Source of the DNA: Mycoplasmoides fastidiosum
Lineage (GTDB): Bacteria; Bacillota_I; Bacilli_A; Mycoplasmatales; Mycoplasmoidaceae
NCBI RefSeq assembly: GCF_024498275.1
Contig: NZ_CP101809.1
Span: 1,157,952 to 1,221,951 of the forward strand
Direction of reading: 5' to 3'
DNA: 64,000 nt
Of the stretch, positions 48,318-60,271 are shown piece by piece. The position numbers and the translations under genes were made by a program. The notes beneath the pieces were generated by a model. It was not told the origin of the DNA. It worked only from the letters and a program-made list of their open reading frames with translations, and did no database searches. Every line of letters starts with the position of its first letter. The stretch's first letter is position 1.

Positions 48318-49119
48318 AATTTTCTTTATTGAGTTTGAAAATTTCTAATGTATTGGCAAAAATTTGTTCAGCACAAACTGTTAGATCAAGTGATTTAAGT
48401 TCAGCAATTTTTTTCAAAGTTTCTAATGAGTATTGTGGATAATTAGTTTTCCCCCGATACGGCATAGGAGCCAATCATGGAGCATCGGTTTCGATTAACA
48501 ATTTATTTAGCGAAATTTGTTTCACTGCTTCTTGAATGTCAATTGCTTTTTTAAAGGTCAAAACTCCTGGAATAGAAAGAAATCATTTATTTGTTAAACT
48601 CAAATATTGCTGTGCTATCTCATAATTTTGAGTAAAGCAATGGATAATGCCATAATGTTGATTTTGTTGAAGTTCTACTAGCATTTCAGCGTGAGCATCA
48701 CGCACATGCAATATTAATGGCAAATCATATTTTTTAGCTAACGCAGAATGAATTCGCAATCATTTTTCTTGAACTTGTTTTTGTGTTGTGTATTCTTCAG
48801 CACTAAAATGAAAAAAATCAAATCCAGTTTCCCCAATTGCAATAATTTTATTTTTATTTTTATTTTTTAATAAATTTTCAAAAACAGCAATTATTTCTGA
48901 TTCATTATCCAGTTTGTGTACTTCAGTTGGATGAATTCCAATTGTACAAAATAACATTTCAGATTTAGTTGCTAATTCCACCGCAGCTAAACTAGACTCT
49001 AGATCAATGCCAACAATATTGGCGTAACAATTTTGTCTTTTCAATTCAGTGATAATTTGATCAAATTGATCTTTTAAAGGCTCTAGATTAAGATGACAGT
49101 GGGTATCAAAAAATTTCAT
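48310..49119 (-). CDS. tatD: TatD-family metal-dependent DNase
   Basis: 269 residues. FDTHCHLN (first metal His pair), IGIHPTEVHK, AIGETGFDF (metal Glu), LILHVRDAHAEM (His) and LIETDAPWLAP (Asp) are all present. In the family these are 3'-5' exonucleases linked to DNA repair. Four bases after the mnmE stop; part of the block tmk-holB-mnmE-tatD known from M. genitalium (MG006-MG009). Confidence 0.94.
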
Positions 49120-49123
49120 AATT

Positions 49124-50479
49124 TTATTTTCCTAAACAAAAGTTGGCAAAAATTTTATTGATAATATCACTATCAGGTTCATTAGTAATACTTAACAAAG
49201 TATCATAACTTGAACGAAGATTTTCAACAACTAAATCAATTGGAGTTTTTTCAAGCAATTCTTTGTGACCTGTTTCTAATTCTGATAAAGCTAAAGCAAG
49301 TTTAGCAATTGCATCATCATTGCATAAACCAAAAACTTGTGTGGAATCAATGGAATTAGAATTTAAAACAGCCTCAATTTTTTCATATAAATCTTTTAAA
49401 TCTTTTTCTTTTGAACTAATATAAATTTGTTCTGGATCTAATTGCTCTTTAATTAAATCTTTTTTGGAAAAAACCTTAATTACTTTTTTGTCTTGAAGTT
49501 TTTTACTAATTCGTTGGTTCTCAGGATGATTCGGATCTGTGCCATCAATTAAATGCAAAACTAGATCAGCATCACTAATTTCTTTGTAGGTTCGATCGAT
49601 TCCCAATTGTTCTAAAACATCGTCAGTTTCATTAATTCCCGCAGTATCAACAAAACTTACAAGTCTTCCTTGAAAATAATGTTCTACTTCAACACTATCA
49701 CGGGTCGTTCCCATAATGTCTGAAACAATTACTCGATCAGTTTGTAAAATGGCATTCATTAATGAAGATTTACCTGCATTGGCCCGACCAACAATTGCAA
49801 TTCGATAGTTTCCTATTTTTTTGGATTGAGAAATTTTACATAACTTTTGTAATTCAGTTATTGTTTCTTTTAACTTAGGTTCAATTTTATTTCGTAAATT
49901 TGTTTCGTCATCCGCGTGATTATTATCTGTTTCTGGATAATCAATATTAATTTCACATTCCGCAATAATTCGAAATAAATCTTCACTAATTTTTTTTATT
50001 TCTGATGAAACTCGTCCATCTAAATTAGCCATAGCTGTATGAATTTCATGTTGTGATTTCGCTTCAACCAAAGCCATAATTGAAGTGGCGTTATTTAAAT
50101 CTAGCTTATCAGATAAAAATGCACGCTTAGTAAACTCCCCAGGTTCAGCTAAACGTGCACCATTTTTAACTAATAATTCTAAGATTAACTGAACAATCAA
50201 CATATTGCCATGACAGTTAATTTCTACAATATCTTCACCCGTAAATGATAATGGAGCAACAAATTTAATCAATAGAACTTGATCAATCATTTGATTGTAA
50301 CCATCTTTAATTCTAGTTAACTGGATATCTTTTTTACCTGTTTTAACAACTTCTTCAGTTGTAATCTTGCTAACAATCTCATAAGACCTTGAACCAGAAA
50401 CCCGAATAATATGAAGAGTGCCTTTACCAACTGGAGTTGCCAATGCTGCGATTGTTGGGAGTAAGTGTAAATTATTCAT
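49124..50479 (-). CDS. mnmE: tRNA modification GTPase MnmE
   Basis: 451 residues. With MnmG it makes cmnm5U at tRNA wobble positions. N-terminal folate-binding domain (ALATPVGKGTLHIIRVSG, FTGEDIVEINCHGN), then the G domain with GRANAGKSSLMNAI (P-loop), GTTRD (switch), DTAGI, FSKKD in place of NKxD, and the C-terminal catalytic FCLGK at the extreme end. Complete. Overlaps holB by 8 bases. Confidence 0.97.
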   Translation of the reverse strand: MNNLHLLPTIAALATPVGKGTLHIIRVSGSRSYEIVSKITTEEVVKTGKKDIQLTRIKDGYNQMIDQVLLIKFVAPLSFTGEDIVEINCHGNMLIVQLILELLVKNGARLAEPGEFTKRAFLSDKLDLNNATSIMALVEAKSQHEIHTAMANLDGRVSSEIKKISEDLFRIIAECEINIDYPETDNNHADDETNLRNKIEPKLKETITELQKLCKISQSKKIGNYRIAIVGRANAGKSSLMNAILQTDRVIVSDIMGTTRDSVEVEHYFQGRLVSFVDTAGINETDDVLEQLGIDRTYKEISDADLVLHLIDGTDPNHPENQRISKKLQDKKVIKVFSKKDLIKEQLDPEQIYISSKEKDLKDLYEKIEAVLNSNSIDSTQVFGLCNDDAIAKLALALSELETGHKELLEKTPIDLVVENLRSSYDTLLSITNEPDSDIINKIFANFCLGK

Positions 50480-51332
50480 AAGTGTTCTTAATAAGTAGAT
50501 TTAATAAATAAATATAAGCAATGCGAGGATTAGAATAATGAAAATTTGCTTTAAATTTTAGCAATTGATCAATTAGAAAAATTTCTTTAGATTTGTTTTC
50601 ATTACGCAATAAATAAATGAGATAATCCAGAAATAGTTGCATTTCAGTATTATCTAATTTTTGAAAAAAATTTTTAATTTCATCAAAAAAGTTTTCTAGT
50701 TTTTTGGCTTGATAATTTGCAAAAAAGTTTTGGGTAAATTCAAAAATTTTTTTGTTTCTGTTAATCTGATCTAAATAATTGATTTCAGCTCGATCATAAT
50801 TAGCATAAATTAATGCTTTCATTGATTCGCTAAGTGTTCGATCTTGAAATGGATTGGTTAAATTCAAATTAAAATAAATACATCGGCTTTTAATTGTATT
50901 TAAAATATTCTGATAATTATTGGTGAATAAAATAACATAAGTATTTAATCCTGGCTCTTCAATTAATTTTAAAAGTGAATTACTAATTTTTTCATTTAAT
51001 TTTTCTGCATTAAAAATTGTAATTAAACGAATGTGATTTTTATTATTTAAACTGTATCTCATTCCTTCAAAAATACTTTCAAAATCTTTTTTTAAATAAG
51101 TATTTTTTTCAATATCTTTAACAGGAAAATAATCAGAATAAGTATTATTAATAAATGCTTTTCCAAATTCTTCACGCTGTTGATTGGTTAATTTTTTATT
51201 TAAATTAAGGGTTAATTGAAAAAAATCTTGAACAATCAAATCCGCATCAGAATTACTATTTAAATTAATAATAATGGAATGAGGTAATTGGTTTAGAGTT
51301 TTAATTTCGGTTGCTCATTTTGCAAAGATCAT
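50472..51332 (-). CDS. holB: DNA polymerase III delta' subunit
   Basis: 286 residues from ATG at 51332, one base after the tmk stop; a later ATG-like start would remove the first strand. FNAEKLNEKISNSLLKLIEEP and TIKSRCIYFNL are clamp-loader delta' landmarks. The N-terminal P-loop is absent, as usual for delta' subunits. Shorter and more divergent than E. coli HolB. Confidence 0.85.
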
Positions 51333-51333
51333 A

Positions 51334-52071
51334 TTATTGGGTTAATCCAAATTTTTCGATATGGTTAATGATTTCATCAACAATATTATCAATCGGTTTA
51401 CTTCCATCGATAAAAATAACTTTTCGTTTTTTATTATCCTTCAATTGATAAATCTTTTGATAATTAGTTTTTAATTTTTCAAAATTAATTTTATCTAAGT
51501 GATTAAATTCTTGTGTTTGTTTCCGATCTAAAACTCTTTGGTTTCAAGTATCAAAATCAATTTCAAAATAAAATGTTAAATCAATTTTTAAATCCTTTAA
51601 AACTAATTGATTAATTTGATTTACTAATTCATAACCTAAATCAGTTAATAATCCTTGATAAACAAAAGAAGAATCTACAAATCTGTCAGTAATAACAATT
51701 TTTTTATTTTGTAAATTAGGCAAAATTAATTTTGTTACATTTTCATTTCGAGAAGCAGCAAACAAAAAAGCTTCAGTTAATTCATTCAATCTTTTTTGAT
51801 TGGGAGGATTCAAAATTATTTCCCGAATTGCTAATGCAGTTTCTGAACCACCTCCTGGTTCAAAACTAGTAACTACCCCTTCATAACCTAACCAGGATTT
51901 ATCTAATTCAAATTTTTTTTGCAACTGTTTTTCCACTTTTTTTAAAATGGTTGACTTGCCACAAAAATCTCCACCTTCAAAAACGATAAAAACGCCTTTT
52001 TTGCGTGTTTTTTGCTTTGATTTTTCTTGATTAGATATCGTAAAATTGTCTTCTAAAATTTTTGATTTCAA
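51334..52071 (-). CDS. tmk: Thymidylate kinase
   Basis: 245 residues; phosphorylates dTMP. VFEGGDFCGKST (P-loop), SFEPGGG (the DR/EPGG region), ITDRFVDSSFVYQG (DRY-type motif) and DRKQTQE (LID). The first ~25 residues form a charged extension before the usual start of the fold; ATG at 52071 is kept because no better start lies downstream. Leads the tmk-holB-mnmE-tatD operon. Confidence 0.93.
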
Positions 52072-52184
52072 AATTTTTTCCTTTATAAAAATTCTTATTT
52101 AGCAGCGATGGTTTTGATAGGTTTTGAGTATTTATAAATTATAATTTCAATTATTCAAGTTTATAAAAAATTCAAGGCATTAAT

Positions 52185-53972
52185 ATGTTTTCTAAATTAA
52201 AAAGAAAAAAATCAATCTTTTTATTTACAACTAGTTTATCAATGTTAGGTTCACTAGTTTTAGCAGCTTGTGGGGGTAATAACAGTTTTCAAAATTTACA
52301 AGAATTAAAATTTCATTTACCTTTTCAAAAAGATAGTCTTAATCACAAAACTTTATTAGAAATTTCTGATAAATATAAAAAATTTCTTGCAGAAAATCCT
52401 GAAGAAAAAAAACAAGCAGGTTACATGCCTGTTGATTTTTATGTTACAGGAAAAGGATTAACATATTCTGAAGTTTTAAATCAAATTAGTGGAGACTTCA
52501 CTACAGGAAATTATACTAATATTCCTCAAATTACTTTTGGATATGAATCATTGCTAAGAGAATTAGGGAAATTTAATCGAGAATTAAATTTATCCAACAA
52601 AAACTCTGCTACTGAACCAGGATTATCATTGGATAATTATTACAAAACATTTTCTAATTTTACTGAAATTCAAGATATTCCTCAATCTGATACCCAATTC
52701 TATGCAGCACCTATTAGTTCTCGAAGTAATATCACCATTCTTTCACGGCCAGTTTTACACTACTTCTTCGATAGTTTAATTAAAGATACATCAGCAGGAA
52801 TTACCATCGATTCTAAAGATGAAGAATGATTTAGAACAGAATTAGGTGTTGAAAAAACATCTACAACTTCATTAACTGCAACAACTGGTACCCAAAAGAA
52901 AAAATATACTGTAAATGCTGAAAAACTAAACAAAATTAAAGAAATTTGGGGTAATCCAAAAAACGTAGCAAACAATTTTCCTAAAGGCACCGATGGTAAA
53001 GGTTATATTTTGTCAAAAGCCAAAATGCAAAATTATAACGATTTCTTTGATTTAAGTCTTAAATTAGCTAAAACATTCAATGAAAAAAGTGGAGCAGTAG
53101 GTGGTCCTCGAGTTACTGGGTTTAATACTGCTAATTCTGTGCTTCAAGAATATGCCTTCAATGATTTAGATACTGATATGAATAAATTTTTATGGCACAG
53201 AGCAAGTGATAATAAAAATTATGAATATCCCTTCTTTAATCCTCAAAATGAACAATATAAATCATTGGAAAAAGCTTTTCAAAAAGTAAAAGAAATTTCT
53301 AGTGGTAATGCTTTATGAATTCCATCAAATAATGATCGATATTCAAGTGTTAGTTTTTCTAATTTGAAAATGGCTTTTTCTTTAGCATCTGCAGCTGGTT
53401 ATACATATTATTTTGGAAAAGAAAAACGTAACGATGGTATTGATGAAGTTGATCTATTAGCTTTACCACAAATTAATAAAAATACCGAAACTCAAGCAAA
53501 AGGATTTACTCAAGTTGATGGGCCAAAATTAGTACCAGTTAGAACTGGTGTTGAGCAAGTTGATAAAGCAACTAAATTATTTATTCAATGGATGTCTACA
53601 ACCGAATCTGAATATTCAGTTCCACAACTTCAATCTAATGGCGAAATTAAAAACACCAGTCAAACTTTAAGTCATATTGATTATTATGCTCTAGTTAATT
53701 CTTATTTGCCAACAACTAAGAAATTTTGAGAACGCACTAATAAGGAAGAGTTCATTAGAGTTAATCCATTTTTAACTGCTTCTTTTGAAAGTGCATCTGA
53801 TTCTGGTAATCAAAATGTAAGTTTTCAACCAGCTGTTACTCATTACACTAATGCAATTGTACAAGCATTTAATAGCGGTTTCCAAACTTCTGAAGGTTTT
53901 AAAAACTGAGATTTTAAACAATTTATTTCAAGTGTAAGAGATAACCCAGGTTTGGCTGGTCTTAAAAAATAA
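52185..53972 (+). CDS. MG185-type lipoprotein A (putative ABC substrate-binding)
   Basis: 595 residues. Lipobox SLVLAAC (Cys about residue 29). It shares ordered similarity with the next lipoprotein: LPF/LPW after the lipobox, LxxxxxxYKxxLxxNPE, GYMPVDF/GYLPVRI, FRTELGVEKT/FKSEFGVEKS, and a Lys/Phe-rich second half. The same layout is known from MG185/MG260-type lipoproteins of the pneumoniae group. Position upstream of an ATPase and two permeases suggests a solute-binding role (inference). Ends with its own terminator. Confidence 0.78.
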
Positions 53973-53996
53973 ATTTAATTTATATCTTTAAAAATT

Positions 53997-54030
53997 AAAG
54001 AAAAGACTTCTAAAGTCTTTTCTTTTTTTA
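53997..54030 (+). terminator. Terminator after lipoprotein A
   Basis: 13-bp stem AAAGAAAAGACTT/AAGTCTTTTCTTT with a CTA loop and a T7 run. Confidence 0.88.
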
Positions 54031-54039
54031 TTGTTATAT

Positions 54040-54295
54040 CAGCAATAAATTTATTTATAAAATTAGCATTTATACTTGAATTTATCATTTAATTCTATGT
54101 TGAAAACTTTTTTACGAATATTATTTTAAAAAATGTTTTTTTTGTTATTATTAAGTAGTTTAATTATTGTTTTACGTTTGTTTTGAGTTAAACCTAAAAT
54201 GAACCCCCGCATCAATTTTCGAATTATATATTCGTAAATTTTGTAAAAAGCAACACACGCCAAACTAGTTTTGGAATGTGTTGCTTTTTTGTTTT
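54040..54295 (+). other. Intergenic segment ending in a second terminator; possible small RNA
   Basis: No convincing protein gene. It ends in a strong hairpin (13-bp outer stem 54245-54257/54277-54289, AAAAAGCAACACA; 5-bp inner stem CCAAA/TTTGG) with trailing T's on the + strand, although lipoprotein A has already been terminated at 54030. A TTGAAA at 54100 and AT-rich -10-like boxes near 54119-54132 could start a short transcript. Confidence 0.35.
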
Positions 54296-54367
54296 TATTG
54301 ATGCTAAAACCCAATAAATTAAATTTTAATAATCTACTTTAATATAAAAAATCTTCTTAATTAAAAA

Positions 54368-56224
54368 ATGAAATTGTTTAACAAGAAAAGTTTAATTTTA
54401 ACTTCTGTTTTAGCTAGCTTGTCTAGCCTTATTTTAGCTGCATGTGGTGGTGGCGTATCAAGAAATCAAGATGAAATTGTTCTTGGTTTACCTTGGGATG
54501 AATCAGATCGACGAGTTGCTAACTTGCAAAGACACCTTGATAACTATAAAGCTGAATTGGATAAAAATCCTGAAATGAAAGCTCAAGGTTATTTACCTGT
54601 AAGAATCACAACTACCCCAGGAAGTTATGGAGTATTTACTCGAACTCTTAGCAGCAATTTAAATGTTGGCAACGAATCTGCAATTCCTAACTTAACTCTA
54701 AATTATCCTGCCTTAGTTTCTGTTTTAGCTCAACGCGGACGACAATTAGACTTTAATGTTGAAACAACTCCTGTAATTGGAAAAAAAGTAACTTTTCAAG
54801 AAAACAATCAACAAAAAAGTGTTGATATGGTTTCTGACAAATTCGACACAAATTTAATTTCTAGTGAATTTCTAAAAATTAACAGTGAAATTCGTGGAGT
54901 TGAAACTGACAAAAACAACGTTTATTTATTACCTGTAGGTGTTAGTTCAGAAATTCTTTATTTAAGTAAACCAGTTCTTAATTACTTGTTAAATGAAGCA
55001 TTAAAAAATGGTGCAAGCACAACAAGTGGTGGCAATAATGGGATGCAAATGAACCAAAGTGATGCTGCTTGATTTAAATCTGAATTTGGTGTTGAAAAAA
55101 GTACTTCTACTACAGTTTCAACCCAAGCTGCATCAACTGAAACTGCTGCTTATACTAATCCTTATCTAAATGAAGTAAAAAATATTTATGGTGAATTTAC
55201 TGCTGGAACTAACAATCCATTTTCAAATTACACTCTAAAAAAAGAAGTATTTGCTAATTTTGATGATCTAATGGATTTAATGGATCGACTAGCTAAAGCT
55301 TTTCCATTAAAACAATCCACTGATAAATCCAAACCAACTCGTCGATTAATTTCTTTAGATTCTGTTGAATCATATTTGTATAGTTATTCCTTCAACAAAT
55401 TAAACCACGACTATTCTAAATATTTATGAAACAAACCACAAGGTGCTCCAATTACCGATGAATATAATTTCCCATTATTCAAACAAGGTACTGAACAATA
55501 CAACGCACTTAAAACAGCATATGATAAATTACAATCTATTTCTGCTAATGGTGGTTATGATTATTCAGAAACTCCAAACGACAACACCGATTTACATTTT
55601 GTTAATTTAAGAGTTGCTGTAAGTATGAGTTCTAACTCTCGTTGAACAAGAAAAACTTCAAACGACAGTGAAGCTGTAACCAAAAAATTATTAACTGGTA
55701 AAGATGTTTTAGCAGTAGCTCAACCATTAAAAAATACTGCTAGTGAAAACACTAAATTTTCTTACATTTTACAAGGTGGTAATTTAGTTGGAGTTGATGG
55801 TAAATCTGAAAAACAAAATCGAGCAACTCGTTTGTTTGCAAAATGATTCTTTGAACATGCCCAAACTTTAAACAAAGAAAATAAAACATATAATGTATCA
55901 CCATCAATTACTTATGGTTTAGATTCTTCTTATGTTCCTTCAGTAAAAAGTTTTTATGAAAATAGCAATAATAAAGAATTATTAACAAATCCTGCTGTTA
56001 AAAGTGCATTTGATTTATTCAAATCTGCTTCTACTGATAGCAAATATGTTTCATATACTGATCCTGCTAGTGAAGCAGTAGACACATTACGCACTGCATT
56101 AAAAAGTAATTTATTGACACTTTTAAGATCCCATAATGGTGCTTTGCCAAATTTTGAAGAATATTTAAAAGCTGTTGGTTCTGAAGGTAATTTGGTTAGT
56201 GTTGTAGAAAAGGCTAAATCTTAA
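54368..56224 (+). CDS. MG185-type lipoprotein B (putative ABC substrate-binding)
   Basis: 618 residues. Lipobox SLILAAC (Cys about residue 26). Paralog of lipoprotein A: LPWDESD, NYKAELDKNPEMKAQGYLPV, WFKSEFGVEKS and a Thr/Ala linker at the same places. It is the closest lipoprotein to the ABC ATPase and permeases that follow and is probably the cognate binding protein. Several TGA Trp codons. Confidence 0.8.
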
Positions 56225-56353
56225 ATTAATAAGAATAGAGCAAAAAGTTTATTTTTAATTTAAAATAAATTGCTATTTAGAAATAATTTTTTAATTCGAA
56301 TTTAAAAAATAAAATTCTTCAAGAATTTTAAAATTCAAAAAATTAAGGAAATC

Positions 56354-58282
56354 ATGAATTTTTTATTAGAAATCTTGGAGTCGGAATTCGAGAATTAGCA
56401 CAAAAATTGCAATCACTTATTTCTGAGCGAATACTAGAAAATTTTGATTACGAACTGAAAAATGTTTGGCCAAAATTGCTAATTTCTCAGTAAAAGAGAT
56501 TGATAGTTTTGAAGAAAAAATTTAAATTCAATCAATAAAGTTAAAAAATATTCTTCAGACCGATATGAAGAAAGAAAAAAAACTGCTGCGATTGAAGTTA
56601 AAAACTTAACTATTGATTTTGGCCAAACATTGGCCATTGATGATGTCAATTTTCAAATTGATAAAGGTGAACTTGTCTGCCTTTTAGGCCCAAGTGGCTC
56701 GGGTAAGACGACATGTTTAAATACAATTGCTGGGCTTTTAAAACCGACATCAGGAAAAATTTATTTTGAAAGTCTTGATGTGACCCAATTATCGCCCCAA
56801 GATCGAAAGCTTGGTTTTGTATTCCAAAACTATGCTTTATATCCTCACATGACTGTTTATGCCAATATTGCTTTCCCATTGCAAAATGACATTAACTGAA
56901 AATTACAAGTGGCTCGTCGCACTTACAAAGCAAAAACTAAATTATTAGAAATGTTTTGTAATCACTTTTGTATCGATAAAGAAGCAATTGCCGAATTAAG
57001 GCAATTGCTTTATAAAGTCACAGATGTGAAAGAAGAAGTAAACAATTACTTATTCAGTTTAGAAACTAAATATAACGATTATGTTTTTGAAAATAAAAAC
57101 TTATTAGAAAGTTTAGTAATTCAAAAACTAGGTGTTATTAAGAATCTTAATGAATCTTATTTAAAACTAAATAAGACCGAGCGTTTAAACTTTGATTATA
57201 AAAATAAGCACCGTAAAATTCTGAAAGAATACAATCAGAAAATTAAAGATATTCGTAATGAATTAATTGTTAATCGAAAAGCAAGATTAAAATCTGGACT
57301 TTTATCAAAAATTGAAAAAACCCGATTAGATTTATATAACTTTTCTAAAGATACCGAATTAAATTTTGAAACCTATTTCAATTTATTACTTGATAAATGT
57401 TGATCAAATGTAAGTAATAAAAAATTAAATAATTTTTTGTTTCAAAAAATCAAGTTAGAACGATTAATTACCCATTTACCTTCTGATCAACAAGGAACTG
57501 CCAAAGAACTTTTCGATAATATCTTAACTATTGCTGAAGCAATTAATTTAGAGGTTATGGAAGTATCAAATCGAGTTGAAATTACTAAAAATTTGAAAAA
57601 ACGACCAACTCAGTTATCTGGCGGACAACAACAACGTGTGGCAATTGCTCGGGCAATTGTGAAAAAACCAAAAATTTTATTGATGGATGAACCCCTTTCT
57701 AATTTGGATGCCAAATTAAGAATTAAGACCCGAAAATGAATTCGTGACATTCAACAAGAACTAAACATTACAACAGTTTTTGTGACTCACGATCAAGAAG
57801 AAGCAATGTCTATTTCAGACAAAATTATTTGCATGTCTTTCGCTAAAGTTCAACAAATTGGTTCGCCTTTGGAACTTTATAACCAACCAAAAAATGTTTT
57901 TGTGGCAAAATTTTTAGGAGTTCCTGAAATTTTCATTGATAAGGGGAATATTACAAATGGTGAATTAACTTATCATAGTGCCAATTTTGGTAAACTGATG
58001 CAAACCAATATTCGAGATGGTTCAGTTTTATTTGGAATTCGACCTAATGACTTTGTTGAAGTGACCAATTCTAATCAAGCCGCTAAACTAACTGGAAAAA
58101 TTGCTAGTGTTGAACTCTTAGGTAAAGAAACATTAGCAGAAGTAGTTTTAGATAACCAACAAAGAATTAATGTTTTATTAGATTCTCAAAAAGAGTATAA
58201 ACATGATCAAGACATTCGTTTAGATTTTTCAATCAAGAATGTTCATCTATTCGATCCAGAAACTGAAGAGAGAATTAATTAA
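56354..58282 (+). CDS. Sugar ABC transporter ATP-binding protein with long insertion; N-terminus frameshifted
   Basis: The intact frame runs from about 56507 to 58282; the only ATG with a good ribosome-binding site (AAGGA, ATG at 56354) is separated from it by three frame changes (see findings). Motifs: [11 protein letters not shown] (Walker A), [12 protein letters not shown] (Q-loop), [14 protein letters not shown] (signature), [12 protein letters not shown] (Walker B) and VTHDQEEA (H-loop). Between Q-loop and signature about 200 residues are inserted, highly charged and helical ([20 protein letters not shown]). TOBE-like C-terminus (LFGIRPNDF). Same architecture as the ATPase at 22.6-24.4 kb and MG187. 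The ORF as sequenced has no normal start codon before TTG at 56630. Confidence 0.82.
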
Positions 58283-58284
58283 TA

Positions 58285-59334
58285 ATGAAGACTAAATTTG
58301 CTCATATTAAGCTTAATATTAATTACTACTGGATTTCACTTAAACTTCTGGTTTCAAATCGTTATAACAAAATTTTTAAAAAAGAAATTGGTTTAGGGAT
58401 TTTAGACCAAAGACATCCTATGCTAGAAACCTTTCTTCTAGTTGGACCTTCGATTTTAGCCATTTTGTTATTTACTATCATTCCTTTTATTTTTACAATT
58501 CAGTTTTCATTAGTGGAAGCTGGATCATCCTTCCGTATTGATGAGCGAAGCATCGGTTTTGCCAACTTTCGTAATTTAGTTAACAACGAAGGCTTTTGAG
58601 TTGGTGCCCGAAATACCATTGTTTATTCTGCGCTTTCGGTTCCAATTTCCTTAGTGATTTCAATTTTGATTTCTTCAGCAATTGTTCACTTGGTTCGTAA
58701 ATTTGCTAAGGAAAGTTTTTTATCAATTTTCTTTATGCCTTATATTACTAGTTCAGTTGCGGTTGCAGTTAGTTTTTATTACATGTTTAGTAATAACGGA
58801 ATTATTAACAGCATCTTAGGAACTGATGTTCGTTGATTGTCTGATGTTAGCGATAAAAACTGAACATCATTTGCAACAATTCTAATTTATGGTGTCTGAA
58901 GTAATTTAGCTTTTCAAATTTTAATTTTGACAACCGCAATGTTGGGTGTTGATAAAACAATTTATAAATCTGCTTCGATTGATGGCACATCTAAATTAAA
59001 ACAATTTTTTAAAATTACTTTACCTTCAATTAACCGCAGTTTAACTTTTTTAATTACGATTGGAATTATTGGAGCAATTAAAGTCTTTCCATTAGCGTTG
59101 TTTAATAATGACCCTTCAGTTGCAAATACTGTTAGTGGATCAACTATTATGTTGTGAATCTATTATTACACCATTAACAATAACAATGAATTTTCTGGTG
59201 CAGCATCGATTATTTTGTTTGCAATCGGAATTGCTACTTCACTTATTTTGAATCTTTCATTCCGTGGAGTAATTAAAGGATTTTCAAAATGGAGCGATCA
59301 CCGTGTCAACATGAAGATTAATCGTCTGAGATAA
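58285..59334 (+). CDS. Sugar ABC transporter permease (UgpA/MG188 type)
   Basis: 349 residues, longer at the N-terminus than usual (about 50 cytoplasmic residues before the first helix LLVGPSILAILLFTIIPFIF). EAA loop: YKSASIDGTSKLKQFFKITLP. Starts 2 bases after the ATPase stop. Confidence 0.9.
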
Positions 59335-60271
59335 ATTTCGACATTTTTTATTTTATCGAACCCGATCTCCGGAACAGAATTTCTATAAACAAAAGTCCAT
59401 TATTGGAGTTTTGTTAGGCTTCATTTTTAAAGTTTTTGTTTTAGTGTTCTTTAGTTTGGTAATTTTATTTCCGTTCTATTTCATGATTAATACTGCGCTA
59501 TTAACTAATGAACAATCAATTAACGGAACATTTTATGCTGTACCGCCTCAAGCTAACTGAGATAGTTTTGTCAGTGCATTTAATGGTGGTTATTGACAAG
59601 CATTGGCTTATACGATTTTAATCACTGCTGTTTCTGTTGGTGCCCGAGTCTTTTTTTCCATGACTGCTGGTTATGCTTTTTCACTAAAGCGTTGACGTTT
59701 TAAAAATGCAACTTGACTTTTCATGTTGTTAACTTTAATGTTGCCAGAAGTTGCTTTATTATTAGGTCAATATAAAATTATTATTGACTTAAAATGAAAC
59801 CGCAATGGTTTTTTAATTATCTCCATGTTTTTACCCTTTGTTGCTTCAACTTTTTCTGCATTCATGTTCCGCAATGCCTTTGCAGCTATTCCCGATCGAA
59901 CCAAAGAAGCAGCCATGATTGATGGAGTAGGAAGTTTAAAATTCTTCTGAAAAGTAGCCATTCCAATGGCGAAAGCAACTGTTTTAACTGTAGTTATTCT
60001 AACTGCTTTTGCTTCTTGAAACTCTTTCACTTGACCACAATTATTATTAAATAGTAACCAAAGTGGTAGTCAACGATTCGATGTTTTATCAACTTGATTA
60101 TTCTTAACTGGTCGGGATAACAGTGGAATTGATGATAATCCAATTATCTATAACAATATCCGAATGGCTGGAGCAATTCTAGTTATTATCCCAATGTTTA
60201 TCGCTTACATTTTATTCCGTAAAGTAATGATGCGTGCAATTTCTCGTCAAGGATCAGCAATTAAAGGATAG
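59303..60271 (+). CDS. Sugar ABC transporter permease (UgpE/MG189 type)
   Basis: 322 residues from GTG at 59303, inside the preceding gene (32-base overlap), with GGAG 8 bases upstream. First helix LGFIFKVFVLVFFSLVILFPFYF; EAA loop: KEAAMIDGVGSLKFFWKVAIP. About 13 TGA Trp codons, which hide the gene if TGA is treated as stop. Confidence 0.9.

Noticed and set aside
54126..54314. 62-residue minus-strand open frame
   Set aside because: Runs through the terminator hairpin, with Asn/Lys-rich composition typical of non-coding AT-rich DNA.
56565..56630. ATG at 56565 as start of the second ABC ATPase
   Set aside because: It is in a different frame (would need one extra A in the following A8 run), has no ribosome-binding site, and would drop the N-terminal segment shared with the paralog.
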